The notes beneath the pieces were generated by a model that was not told the DNA's origin, searched no databases, and was given only the letters and a program-made list of their open reading frames with translations. This document shows positions 12,074 to 22,965 of a stretch of 64,000 nt of DNA, in pieces (within the stretch, counting starts at the first letter, position 1; each line of letters opens with the position of its first letter). This DNA is from Valencia hispanica. Taxonomy: Eukaryota > Chordata > Actinopteri > Cyprinodontiformes > Valenciidae. Where the stretch lies: assembly GCA_963556495.2 (NCBI GenBank), contig OY747716.1, forward strand, positions 33,163,818-33,227,817, in the 5' to 3' direction. The position numbers and the translations under genes were made by a program.

Positions 12074-12215
12074 TTGCCTTGCCTTGCCGTGCCGTGCCGT
12101 GCCGTGCCGTGCCGTGCCGTGCCGTGCCGTGCCGTGCCGTGCCGTGCCTTGCCTTGCCTTGCCTTGCCTTGCCTTGCCTTGCCTTGCCTTGCCTTGCCTT
12201 GCCTTGCCTTGCCTC
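12074..12215 (+). repeat. Pentanucleotide microsatellite (GCCTT/GCCGT)n
   Basis: About 142 bases of perfect 5-base units: two or three GCCTT-type units, then twelve GCCGT units (12086-12145), then thirteen GCCTT units (12146-12210). The GCCGT block adds one CpG per unit. It starts exactly at the tail of the LINE fragment. Open frames on both strands here are artefacts of the repeat. Confidence 0.95.
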
Positions 12216-12230
12216 ACAAAGACAGACATA

Positions 12231-12444
12231 CAGTGGCTTGCAAAAGTAATCGGCCCCCTTGAACTTTTCCACATATTGTCACATTACAGCCACAAGCATG
12301 AATCAATTTTATTGGAATTCCACGTGAAAGACCAATACAAAGTGGTGTACACGTGAGAAGTGGAATGAAAATCATACATGATTCCAATTTTTTTTTACAA
12401 ATAAATAAGTGAAAAGTGGGGTGTGCGTAATTATTTAGCCCCCT
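12231..12444 (+). repeat. Left inverted repeat of the Tc1 element
   Basis: 214 bases, starting CAGTGGCTTGC after the TA target and ending at AGCCCCCT. It is nearly identical to the reverse complement of 13216-13429. Confidence 0.93.
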
Positions 12445-12525
12445 GAGTCAATACTTTGTAGAACCACCTTTTGCTGCCATTACAGCTGCCAGTCTTGTAG
12501 GGTATGTCTCTACCAGCTTTGCACT

Positions 12526-13145
12526 TCAAGAGACTGAAATTCTTGCCCATTCTTCTTTGGAAAACAGCTCCAGCTCAGCCAGATTAGATGGACAGCGTTT
12601 GTGAACAGTAGTTTTCAGATCTTGCCACAGATTCTCGATTGGATTTAGATCTGGACTTTGACTGGGCCATTCTAACACATGGATATGTTTTGTTTTAAAG
12701 CATTCCACTGTTGACCTGGCTTTATGTTTAGGGTCGTTGTCCTGCTGGAAGGTGAACCTCCGCCCCAGTCTTCTTCCAAGATTGCCCTGTATTTGGCTCC
12801 ATCCATCTTCCCATCAACTCTGACCAGCTTCCCTGTCCCTGCTGAAGAGAAGCACCCCCAGAGCATGATGCTGCCACCACCATATTTGACAGTGGGGATG
12901 GTGTGTTCAGAGTGATGTGCACTGTTAGTTTTCCGCCACGCATAGCGTTTTGCATTTCGGCCAAAAAGTTCCATTTTGGTCTCATCTGACCAGAGCACCT
13001 TCTTCCACATGTTTGCTGTGTCCCCTACATGGCTTGTGGGAAACTGCAAACGGGACTTCTGGTGTTGTTGCTCCCAACATTCTCTTAGACAACCCCTGAG
13101 GCCGTCACAGGGCAGCTGTATTTGTACTGACATTAGATTACACAC
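12526..13145 (-). pseudogene. Tc1 transposase remnant (DDE family), N-terminus lost, frameshifted
   Basis: Two reading frames together resemble the catalytic part of Tc1 transposase. The upstream frame (13145 down to 12672) has [16 protein letters not shown], containing the first catalytic Asp, then YAWRK and [20 protein letters not shown]. The second frame (12708 down to 12526) has [19 protein letters not shown], containing the third acidic residue. The usual motif around the middle Asp (QQDNDPKH) is disrupted where the frames change. The paired helix-turn-helix domain is absent. It cannot encode an active enzyme; the frames give useful strand and family evidence only. Confidence 0.9.
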
Positions 13146-13215
13146 AGGTGCACTCTATTTAGTCATTAGCACTCATCAGGCAATGTCTATGGGCAACTGA
13201 CTGCACTCAGACCAA

Positions 13216-13429
13216 AGGGGGCTGAATAATTACGCACACCCCACTTTTCAGTTATTTATTTGTAAAAAATGTTTGGAATCATGTATGATTTTCGTTCCAC
13301 TTCTCACGTGTACACCACTTTGTATTGGTCTTTCACCTGGAATTCCAATAAAATTGATTCATGTTTGTGGCTGTAATGTGACAAAATGTGGAAAAGTTCA
13401 AGGGGGCCGAATACTTTTGCAAGCCACTG
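13216..13429 (-). repeat. Right inverted repeat of the Tc1 element
   Basis: 214 bases ending GCAAGCCACTG before the TA target; reverse complement of 12231-12444 with few differences. Confidence 0.93.
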
Positions 13430-13431
13430 TA

Positions 13432-13959
13432 TGTCCTAGCATGGTGACAGTATTTTGCAGAATTTTACCTCCTGTTTGTCTGTAAAATAACCCTTTAGGG
13501 TTGGGATTAAGTATATGCAAGCAATTGGTGACTAAAAGAAATGGGTTTGTATAATTGTTTTCCTCAGTCATGCAATAAATAGTTATTTAGATTCTTTCTG
13601 TTTACATTGAAAGAAAAAATGATTTAATCACTTTTCTCCCAGTTTTGCTTATAATATTTGAAAATTGATAGAAAAAAAATACAGGATTAAATTTATTTAA
13701 ATGTAACAGTTGTCTAAAATGTTTAAAAAAAATGCGAGTTTATATTTTGGATACTTGGCAAGTTCACACCTGGGAATGTGACGTTTTTGTACACAAGTGG
13801 CCCAAGCGCTCTATATACATTTTATTTTGATAGGAAACATTTGCTATTCGGTTTCTTGTGTCACTAGGTGACTTGACCCATCCCCCTGCAATCAGTGCAA
13901 GCCAGACTGTGGGCTGTTTTTATTTTTTTAATTTACACTATGTAAAATATGTGGTTTTT
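13432..13959. other. Intergenic, nothing recognised
   Basis: AT-rich non-coding DNA between the Tc1 element and the AAAG tract. No supported feature. Confidence 0.5.
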
Positions 13960-14719
<760 letters not shown>

Positions 14720-15190
14720 AGGGATATTCGGGTGAGATCAGAGTGTCTAGCAAAGTATTGACAAAGATTTCTTGAAGATCATGGGGGGTCCCTTTCTCTT
14801 TCCTATCAACTCTTACCAGCTTTGTTGGGCCTGCTCAACCAAAATATCCTCACAGCATGATGCTGCCATTGCCAGCATGTTTTACTGTGGGTATGGTATG
14901 TTGAACGAACCAGGGAGTGTAGGATTTGTTTACTGCCACACACAATGTTTTGCATGCAGGCCAGAAATGTTTGTTTTGATCGCATCTGACCAGAGCACCT
15001 TCATCCACATGTTTGCAGTGTCCTCTACTTGGCATGGGACAAACCTTAACTGGGACTTCCTTTCAACAATAGCCTTCTTATTGACACTTTTCCCTAAAGG
15101 CGAGCTTTGTGAAATGTAGGACCCATATTTGTCCTGTCAAAAGATTATCCCACCTTGTCTGTAGATCTCTGTAGCTGTTCCAGAGTTATA
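14720..15190 (-). mobile_element. Tc1-like transposon relic, minus strand
   Basis: Minus-strand translation gives HTIPTVKHAGNGSIML preceded by a degraded version of the WSDETK/FGRN block (near 14990-14950), in the same order as the better copy at 12231-13429. The acidic catalytic context is altered. Flanking text on the right (TAGATCTCTGTAGCTGTTCC) matches the N-terminal half of the same family. No inverted repeats are visible. The ends are approximate. Confidence 0.75.
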
Positions 15191-16080
15191 ATTTTATACT
15201 CGTCTTTAAGCCTAAAGAGTTCAGCTTCTCAAATGTAAAAGATGTCCATTTAATTTCTGGTTGCACGGGAGCGTCTTAAACACCAGAGGGAGCGCGATGA
15301 CCTCAGATTTCCCTCATGTTCTGTGTCAAAACCAGCCACTAGAGGGGGACATTTTCACCTACAAATGGAGCCCGATTGGTTGTTTGGAACAAATTCATGC
15401 AAACAGCCGATGCCTCAGCAGCTGTCGCAAGGTTGTGGACCGCATACAAATGAAGGCATCGATTGTTTCCCTCCCCATCGCCCTCCTTGTTGTTGGCTTC
15501 AGTAACCTGGACTGGCGCACTATAACCTCCAGCTGCTGCAAGGCGGGGTCACTATGTCACCACTACATCCACGTCTAAATATTTTTATACTAGGAATGAT
15601 TAGGCTAACAGATTAGTTTAACGATTATTATTAATAGGAGAGAAATGCCAAAATAGGAGAGAAATGTGGAGTAGTCGGAATAATTTGAGTAGCCTATCCA
15701 ACACCAAATGTTTGGACGGTGAGAACCCTAATACGCATAATAGGATCGCGCTCTTAAAAAAGCACAGGCTTTGGTCTGAAGATAAAGCCACAGAACATGT
15801 TCTCGATTTTAATAAAAAAAAAGATGATTTGCCTCAAGGCAAACCGTGTTTGTTTCACTTTGTTACTGCCAAGAGGTCCGCAGTGCTCCAACAGCCTGTT
15901 GTTTTGTTTTCATCCCGATCACCTTCATTGAAGGGGGGAAAGAAACAACATGCTTTCCCAGCATATTGTTTTCAAATGTGTGTGCCTGTAAGAATATGTT
16001 TATAAGGAGTATTCTGCAGATTAAAGCCTTGCGACACCGTATGCATTTATGTCAGCGGAACAAGCCATGCTGATGTCAGA
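15191..16080. other. TGIF1 upstream spacer, no gene recognised
   Basis: A mixed-composition stretch. A more GC-rich part at 15260-15570 has open frames on the plus strand but no similarity I recognise; it could be an old repeat or a distal control region. The remainder, up to the CpG-containing TGIF1 leader, shows nothing definite. Confidence 0.4.
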
Positions 16081-16433
16081 GATTTTCTTCCCCACGCAGC
16101 TCAACATGGTGGGAGGATCTCTGTACGTTGAGTCACGCAGCTGTCAAAGATAGCTGTCACCCAGTTTCAGGATCAAACACACACACACACAGAGTCAACG
16201 AGGAAAGGGGCTTTGAGAGCCGAAGGGACGGCTAGGTCTCGAGTAACCCCCCCATAAACCAACTCTTCTTTAAAAAAAAAAAATCAAGATTCTCAACAAG
16301 GACCAAGAGAGGAGAGGCGAACATAAAAATTATTTTCAAACAGAAACTTGATGAATAAGGACCCCCCCCCCTCCTGGGATACACGCTGAACGGAGGAAAT
16401 TTAGAGGAATTAGTGGGCATTTTTCCAACGGAG
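16081..16433 (+). promoter_or_regulatory. TGIF1: TGIF1 proximal promoter and 5' UTR
   Basis: Directly upstream of the TGIF1 ATG. There is a consensus AP-1 site TGAGTCA at 16129-16135 and two direct copies of AGCTGTCA at 16139-16146 and 16152-16159. TGTCA is the known TGIF/TALE core, so feedback on its own promoter is possible. A short CA run and C-rich and A-rich runs follow. The transcription start is not marked by a TATA box that I can see. Confidence 0.5.
16351..16389 (+). other. TGIF1: Upstream ORF in the TGIF1 leader (12 codons)
   Basis: ATG at 16351 opens MNKDPPPSWDTR and stops at 16387-16389, 44 bases before the main ATG. It spans a run of ten C residues (16362-16371). The start context is weak (T at -3). 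It may dampen TGIF1 translation if it lies in the mature leader. Confidence 0.45.
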
Positions 16434-16449
16434 ATGAGGACGAAAAAAG
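16434..16449 (+). CDS. TGIF1: TGIF1 coding exon 1
   Basis: ATG AGG ACG AAA AAA G, followed by the donor GTAGGT at 16450. It encodes MRTKK plus the first base of Gly6, corresponding to the MKGKKG start of a major human TGIF1 isoform. The ATG has G at -3. The exon joins in phase 1 to 19150. Other TGIF1 first exons are known in vertebrates and could lie further upstream. Confidence 0.88.
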
Positions 16450-19149
16450 GTAGGTGGGATGTTTAGGATGAGATTGTTGTAGAATAATATATGCAGCTTT
16501 GGTCCCGAGGAAACGTTAAACAGAAAGATTCCCCTCATATGCAAACCATGCAGTCCATTGTTTCCTTCCCAGACATGACAGGGGGCTTTTCTTCCACCAT
16601 GTGCTGGCGTGGTGTCAGAAGTCGATTTGCTTGTTTTTCACCAACCGTTCAAGATTAGTTACACGTCTTTTTATGGGACTTTAGTTTTGTTTTATCACCC
16701 TGTGTTTACGTGTTTTTTTAATAAGGAAGTCTTCAAGTAAATTGTAAATAGAAAGCGTTGAAACTTAATAGGGAGACGCTGTGTTTGGTTTTGTACCAGT
16801 CTATTAAAGAAGCGACGGAGTTATTCAGTGTTGATATAAGCCGAAGTTGGTGGCACTATTGTTGTGTTGGCGAGTTTGTGACGTTTTCACAACGTGCTTG
16901 CTTTAAAAAAAAATCAATACATTGTATCTTTTCGGTCTTAAAGGAACAGAGACTCAGTAAGCGCGGTTTTAACGCGTCTGAAAGCAGAATGTAGGCTAAT
17001 GTTCCTCTTGACCTCATTGTTGTGAGTTTGCTGTTGCCTTGTTCGTGGACCTCGTGGTGCGGCTACTTCTCTCAGACACACAATAGAAACCATCTCACAA
17101 GTTGTGTTAAACTTACAAAACCAGCGACTTAAGACAGTTTTAACAATTTTCTGAACATTCTGGTTAGTTGTAGGTTTTAGGAAAGTGTTTAGGTCACCAT
17201 AAAGTATCTCTTGGCAAGTGGAAACTTTTCAGTTGGGTACAAAGAAGCACGCAGCCCTTGGGTTCTTTTGTTTAGTCTGGAGACGCTGATTTGCAACAGG
17301 TCTCCCCTCCCCCTTTCCCCTCTTCTCCAGCCTACGTAATTACCTCATCCTGTTGGGAACTTTCTTACTCTTTTCCCACTTTGTTCTGGTACAGACCTCT
17401 TAAACACAATCGCAGTCTCTCTAAGGTGTCCAGGTGTAAATATTGGCCTAAACGTCACACAAGTTACTGGTAAGCTGGTTCAAAAGTTAGGGTTTCAGAA
17501 TAAGATGGATGTTCCAAATGGATCATTCAGTTTAAATGTAGTGTTCAGTTTAAGGCAGGGGCTCCATACCCTTATGAATATTTTACAGTTAGGTTCAACA
17601 AAAAACAAACAAACACATAGCCTACCATTCTTAGAGTTTGAACTGAAGTCATTTGAATGAGATTGCCAGGGGAAGTCCCAAAGTGCCTGGAGTTTTCTAG
17701 CTTTATGGAGTGTAGATTGAGCATCACTGCCCCTCCCTGACCTGTTGCTGCATAACGGTGCTCTCTGACTGTAATGTTTGTTTTCCTTATTTACAAGAAA
17801 TGCACATTTGGCTGTTTGGAAATATATACAGTCCTGAATAAGGGCTGGGTTTTACCAAGAGCTTACAGAGGAACTGAGGTTATGTGGTCCCTAAAATGCT
17901 ATATTTTTTTAATTGATATATTTTTTGTGAACAAGATATCTAATAAGCTACTATTGGAAAAATGTCACAAACCTCGAACCTCAAGAATGTCTGATGTAAT
18001 GCCTCATCCTATGTTTTTGGTGTACTTCAAAGACTATTTGTCGCCACCTACAGGTATGGCATAGCTGGTGTGACATTTGGGTCATATTTGTTTGTTTTAT
18101 ATATCTAAAGACATTTCTAAACATAGTGGCGTGTTTCCAAAGAAGTTTTTTTTAGAAAGCACACACAAATAGATAGAAAAAAACAATTTTCTCACTGATA
18201 TGGCCTAAAATCCTTGAAGTTGAATTCCTAAATTTGTCCCTGCAGACAGTGTAAAAACTAGAGAAGTGTCAACCGTCGCTCGAATTAAGGCTGCTGGGTC
18301 TACTTTACCAGATTAAAATCAATATCAGATTGTCATTTTCAAACTACTGCTGAAGTGTTTTATTTATTTATTTTTGCTGAAGTAAATGAATGGATTAAGG
18401 TAATTGAAATGCATGTTACAGATATTTTGCTGGAATAAGAACAAGCATTGCTTTTGTTTTTATAAAAACTGTTGGCTCATGACATTTGTATCAAATTTTG
18501 ATACAGCACTATTTTTTACTAAAGTTTGCAATGTGGTGAGAATCTCATTACCAGCCTATGACTAGTCAACAGGAGAATCTCTCGTTTTCCCTTCTTTTGT
18601 AGAGCAGAACCACCACAGACACTGCAGGACGACTAGACCCACCATACTGTTTACCAAATATGACATAAATAAATACATTTAGGGTCTGGCAGCAGAGTAA
18701 TTCCTGGGAAATAAGGGGTTAGGTGTATTATTTAAACACTGTTGATATGCCACTCACTGTGATTCAAAAGTCCCAAAACCCTGCTTGATTATGACTAACA
18801 TTGAAAGCAGAACCTTTTTAAATGAACTGCTGTTGCTGCTGTTCAAAAACAGAATCCCAGGTAAATGTTCCTTTCTGTACAGTTTGTATGGTTTAAGGCA
18901 AGGTTTTTTAACACACAGCATCAGACCAGCCTTTGTGACGTCCCCCCCTCTCCTTCAATTTCTCCCCCTTCTCCTTTTTCCTCTTCACATCCTCCCTCTG
19001 TTGATCCTTATATGAATCACATGGCTGAACTTGACAGCTCGCTTCTGTCACATCAGCTGCCTCCCAGACAGCCTCTGCGGGACTTGATGAAAATGAGATA
19101 GACTCTTCTTTTTTTCCTGTCCTAATGGGTTCCCCTTTTCTTGTTTCAG
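16450..19149 (+). other. TGIF1: TGIF1 intron 1
   Basis: 2.7-kb GT-AG intron (GTAGGT ... TTGTTTCAG). It contains a second copy of a dispersed repeat near 17680-17775 and otherwise AT-rich sequence. The first part (to about 17060) has more CpG, as often downstream of a promoter. No further exon was found. Confidence 0.8.
17650..17790 (+). repeat. SINE/LINE-like dispersed repeat, copy 2
   Basis: In the same order as the copy at 6635-6835: GTGCCTGGAG, TTTTCTAGC, TGGAGTGTAGATT, CCCCTCCCTGACCTGTTGCTGCA and CTGACT, with substitutions and small gaps. It lacks the SINE-type tail seen in copy 1. Confidence 0.45.
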
Positions 19150-19379
19150 GTCTGACGATGCTGTCAGGGAGTGAGACAGACGACGAGGACAGCGTTGACG
19201 CCCCGCTGGATCTGTCCTCGAGTGCCGGGAGCAACGGGAAGAGGAAACGGAGAGGGAACCTGCCCAAAGAGTCGGTCCAGATCCTCAGGGATTGGCTGTA
19301 CGAGCACCGTTACAACGCTTACCCTTCAGAGCAGGAGAAGGCCCTTCTCTCCAAGCAGACTCAGCTCTCCACGTTGCAG
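19150..19379 (+). CDS. TGIF1: TGIF1 coding exon 2: CtBP motif and homeodomain start
   Basis: 230 bases between acceptor TTTCAG and donor GTATGA, encoding residues 6-82 ([14 protein letters not shown] onward). PLDLS at residues 24-28 is the known CtBP-binding motif of TGIF1. The basic stretch [11 protein letters not shown] begins the TALE homeodomain at about residue 36. [10 protein letters not shown] (60-69) includes the Pro-Tyr-Pro-type three-residue insertion that defines the TALE class. TGIF1 is a nuclear corepressor that binds SMAD2/3 and competes at retinoid-response and TGTCA elements. The exon ends in phase 0 after Gln82, in the middle of the homeodomain, as in other vertebrates. Confidence 0.96.
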
Positions 19380-20756
19380 GTATGAAGTGAAGACACATAA
19401 AATTACCAAATATTTGCTGTCAGTAAACCATTACCGGGAAAAAAAACACTGTAAAACTTAAGTGAAAACAAGCGTGAGCTTGACTGACTCATATCCTGTC
19501 AAGATGGCAACACAACACGTCAATAGTGAATTGAAGGTCATCCAAACCAGCTCGACATTGCAACACGAAAAGTATATGAGGCAACGTGAGTAAACTCACT
19601 CCCTGTGAGTGCTGCGGGTTTGGCTGAGAGACATTGGACAGGAATTTCCCTCCCTCCAGCCTCGTTCCATCCCAGCTGTCTGGGAACAATGCACAGTCAT
19701 TTACATAGTTAGAGTTACAGGCCTCCCTGAGCCAGTTACAACTAGCCTAAAGGGGTGAACAAAAAGAGGGGTGGGACAATGGTCGTTAGTGCTTTGAAAA
19801 AGGAGATTAGCTCTTATTGAAAGCTGTTAAAACACATAATTTATAGGGATAGTTTTTTGAAGTTGGGTCATAAGCAGTTAATATATTACCTGCTATAGAT
19901 GACTCTCTTGGCATCTTTATTTAGTATAAATCCGGATTAGTTGGTTCCTGAGACGGATAGTCGGTAAGAGGCCAAGATCAAAAGCGGTTTTCTGCAATTA
20001 AAAAACAAAACAAACTCAAGGCTCAAAGGTTTTAGCAAATGCTTTTTTACAGAACTTTAATTCATAGTTAGATTTGTTTTGGTTTTTTATCTAAAGAGAG
20101 GCCAATAATTATTGACACTGCAAATGGAGGCAGGAGGTGGTTTGTCACCAGTGATATTCCCAAAAGAAATTGCAGTATAAAATAATAATAAGGAAATCAA
20201 TAAAATATTCATATGTGGTTAATTTCTGAATTGTACACACCACTATACACCATCCAGAAGATGCCGGGGGAGTTATGGTGCATTCTATTTCAGCTCATAA
20301 GTCGTTTTTTTCAGTGTTTTCAGTGAGAAAAATAACAAGAAGTCCTCCTGACGTTTGCATTCTGATTGTAGAAGAGTTTCCAATATGGCCATTGCGCCTA
20401 GAAAATGTAGTGATAGTTACAGGAAATAAAAAAATACCTTTTAATGGTAAGCTATGTATCTGTTAAAGTGGCACATTTAGCACTATAGAACCTCTATTTG
20501 TCAACATATTCCTGTAGTGTTTAAACATATAAAATTAGGAGAAATAAAGTATTATCTTTTAATGCTGATACTAGTTACCACCACAACAAGAAAAACCCAG
20601 TGCTTTCCTGCTTGGAACTAGAGCACAATGTCTTTCAATTTCTACAGTCCCAATAAATATGGCCTATAGTAGGAGCATTTTACCCACTTCTATCAGTTAG
20701 CCAAGCAATGCCATTTCTTTTTTAATTTTGGGGATTTATGTGCTTGTCTTTTCCAG
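19380..20756 (+). other. TGIF1: TGIF1 intron 2
   Basis: 1.4-kb GT-AG intron that splits the homeodomain. It contains one copy of a dispersed repeat at about 19850-20000. No further exon seen. Confidence 0.85.
19850..20000 (+). repeat. Dispersed repeat family A, copy 1
   Basis: The text AAGCAGTTAATAT, TTACCTGCTATAGATGA and GGCATCTTTATTTAGTATAA is shared with 24030-24180 and, reversed, with 22865-22965. A related family in teleosts begins with AAAGGGATAGTTC; this copy lacks a clear version of that end. Confidence 0.6.
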
Positions 20757-21416
20757 GTGTGTAATTGGTTCATCAATGCACGGCGACGACTCCTCCCAGA
20801 GATGCTAAGGAAAGACGGCAAAGACCCCAACCAGTTCACCATCTCCAGAAAAGGGAGCAAGGTCAGTGACAGCTTCTCTGACAGCTCCCAGTCCCCGAAA
20901 CACAGCAGTCCTGCTGCAGGATCTGAGGAGGCCTGCGACAAGCGTGTCCTCCACCCCTCCAGCTTCGATCCCAGCATTCCCAGCGTCCTGAGGAAGCCCA
21001 TGTCTCACTCGGTGTCCTCTCCAGTCTCCTCATCTCCCTCCCCTGGCCTCATTCCAAACCGGCCCTCTGTCATCTGTCACACCACTGTCACCACAGCCAT
21101 GCAGGCCAGCCCGACAGCCTCCCACCCTTCAGTGCCAGGAATGAACTGCGACAGGGCGGCTGAGCTGTTGCAGTCCGTGCAGGCTCAAGCGGTGTTCCGG
21201 TGCCGGGAGGAAGGGCCGCTTGCCGCCGCCACCACCATCATCCTCGGCAGCACCAGCATGGAGGGCAACCTCAGCCCCCGCAGCGGGCTGTTCAACACCC
21301 CTCCCCCAACCCCTCCAGACCTCACACAGGACTTTAGTGGCTTCCAGCTCCTGGTAGACGTGGCCCTCAAACGAGCTGCGGAGATGGAACTGCAAGCCAA
21401 ACAGCTGGTGTCCTAA
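20757..21416 (+). CDS. TGIF1: TGIF1 coding exon 3: homeodomain end and repression domain
   Basis: 660 bases from acceptor TTCCAG to the stop TAA at 21414-21416, residues 83-301. [17 protein letters not shown] is recognition helix 3 of the homeodomain (Trp86, Phe87, Asn89, Arg91). [13 protein letters not shown] follows. A Ser/Pro-rich middle includes [13 protein letters not shown], conserved in TGIF1. The C-terminus, [13 protein letters not shown] then [20 protein letters not shown], is the conserved repression region; Thr263 and Thr267 correspond to reported MAPK-type sites. Three exons total 906 bases, 301 residues, compared with 272 for the corresponding human isoform. TGIF1 mutations cause holoprosencephaly in humans. 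It converges with DLGAP1 as in human. Confidence 0.97.
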   Translation: MCNWFINARRRLLPEMLRKDGKDPNQFTISRKGSKVSDSFSDSSQSPKHSSPAAGSEEACDKRVLHPSSFDPSIPSVLRKPMSHSVSSPVSSSPSPGLIPNRPSVICHTTVTTAMQASPTASHPSVPGMNCDRAAELLQSVQAQAVFRCREEGPLAAATTIILGSTSMEGNLSPRSGLFNTPPPTPPDLTQDFSGFQLLVDVALKRAAEMELQAKQLVS

Positions 21417-22340
21417 AGGAGAGGAGAGATGGGAGACTGACTTTGCGTCTCGAATGTGGAACTCCTCAGTTCAGTGACTTTTTTTCTGCACGCAAGCAAG
21501 AACAAACCCACATGAAAGCCTGATCATTTCTATTTTTGGTATACCAATTGACATGATGAGGATGTTTTAAAAAAACAAACAAACAAAAAACAACTGTATC
21601 AAGGTGCCTTGGCTGTAAGTTTATTCATTTCATATACATGCGTATGTATCTACATGTGTATTTTATTTGCACACCGGGACCAAAAATGTTATCAGAGAAA
21701 TGCTGCCTGTCCTTATCTTTGACTTGTACTGAACATCGCCGTAGAGGGATGGAGCAAGAGCTGGATGATTCAGATGGGTTGCATCCACACGCATTTACGG
21801 TTAAAGACATTTCAGACTTTGATTGCTCTGCCTCATTTGTTTGCACACTAAAGGCAGAAAAAGGTCATCTCAGTGTCTTACACTTTGCTCTTGGCATCGA
21901 TGAAAAACTTATTCACTACTGTAGTTAATGTTTAACTGTTTTCATAAGTATAGGTATGATTTTTGTCATTTACTTTTAGCTATTTTAACAAAAAAAAATT
22001 TCTTTATACTCTTATTTTCATACCAAGGGATATTTTCAGATGACCAATGTAGCAGGTTCTTAGACGGAGCCTTCATCCCTCACCATCACTCAGCGAAAAC
22101 GACGGCCAGTGGACTGTAAAACTATAAACACTACAGATTTGCTGTTTTACAAAGTGAAAGACAATTTTATTATTTTGAAATCACCAAAAACAAGCATTTT
22201 CACCTATAATAGGATCATGTGTACAGGTAATGTGACACAATGCCCAATGATGTGATTTCTTTTCATACTGTGCAATGTTTGTGGCAAAAAAGTGGTCACA
22301 TGGGATTCAAATAAAGTTTTGTTTTTTTCTACATCTTGAA
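21417..22340 (+). other. TGIF1: TGIF1 3' UTR
   Basis: AT-rich sequence after the stop codon, ending shortly after the AATAAA at 22310-22315. The open frames within it show no protein similarity. Length is about 0.9 kb, typical for this gene. Confidence 0.7.
22310..22315 (+). terminator. TGIF1: TGIF1 polyadenylation signal AATAAA
   Basis: Canonical AATAAA about 0.9 kb after the stop, followed by a T-rich and then GT-rich run (TTGTTGTTGTTTTG) at 22338-22355, as expected for a cleavage site near 22330. Confidence 0.75.
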
Positions 22341-22639
22341 GTTGTTGTTGTTTTGGGATAATTCCAGGTGGGTAAGCCACAACAGGTCATTGATGAAGAA
22401 ACCTGGTTGTTCAAGCTGTGCTGCATCGAAGCATACTTTTAGAAAATCGTGTGAATGGAAAAATTGGCAGACAAAGCTAAATTAAAATTACTAAAGATAC
22501 TATAGTTAATTGATATGCATCTGTATACTAAGAATCAAACAACATCTTTCTGGTCACAGTAACTCCCTACCTAACAGTTTAAAAATAAAAGGGTTAGTTA
22601 AACTGTTAAGATATTTAATTTTATTAGTTCCTTGCTTTT

Positions 22640-22965
22640 ATTACAGGGAGCTACTCTGATTGGAAATCCTTCACATGTTCCACTCGAGTTTACGTTTCAC
22701 ATTGGGAGATCCCAGGTGATGCACAGCCTCCAGCTTCCATTCCCGTGTAAATAATCATAGTTTTTGTATTAACCAAATTGGAGTTGTTTTATAATGGTAA
22801 GAGTGAACTTTGGTCTTTGCTTAGTTTCAGCCTTTCAGACCAACTAATCTTGATTTACATTAAATAAAGAAGCCTTGGGAGCTATCTACTGCATGTAAGA
22901 TATTAACCCATATCCTTTAAAAAAAATTGCACTTCAAAAATCCTGAACTATCCTTTAAATGTGTG
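22640..22965 (-). repeat. Dispersed repeat family A, copy 2 (terminal part reversed)
   Basis: The reverse complement of 22865-22965 reads AAAGGATAGTTCAGGATTTT, GGGTTAATATCTTACATGCA and GTAGATAGCTC, matching the start of the copy at 24028. On the plus strand, GGAGCTACTCTGATTGG at 22647 matches GTAGCTACTCTGACCAATA at 24472. It therefore appears to be one end plus interior of a non-autonomous element about 0.7 kb long. Confidence 0.5.

Larger units (their letters stand above)
12231..13429 (-). mobile_element. Tc1-like transposon, 1.2 kb, with 214-bp inverted repeats
   Basis: The element is bounded by TA dinucleotides (12229-12230 and 13430-13431) and begins CAGTGGCTTGCAAAAGTA. Inverted repeats of 214 bases (12231-12444 and 13216-13429) differ at about ten positions by eye. 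The inner 771 bases hold a transposase remnant on the minus strand. At 1199 bp it is shorter than intact Tc1 elements (about 1.6 kb); the N-terminal DNA-binding region is largely missing. The close match of the repeats suggests recent mobility, helped in trans. Confidence 0.93.

Noticed and set aside
12014..12356. Four overlapping open frames on both strands with Ala/Arg/Pro-rich repeats
   Set aside because: They are translations of the GCCTT/GCCGT microsatellite and its edges; a 5-base unit keeps all frames open.
15261..15578. 105-codon plus-strand frame upstream of TGIF1
   Set aside because: No similarity recognised and no splice evidence linking it to TGIF1.
20693..21400. Minus-strand open frames across TGIF1 exon 3
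   Set aside because: Antisense shadows of the coding exon.
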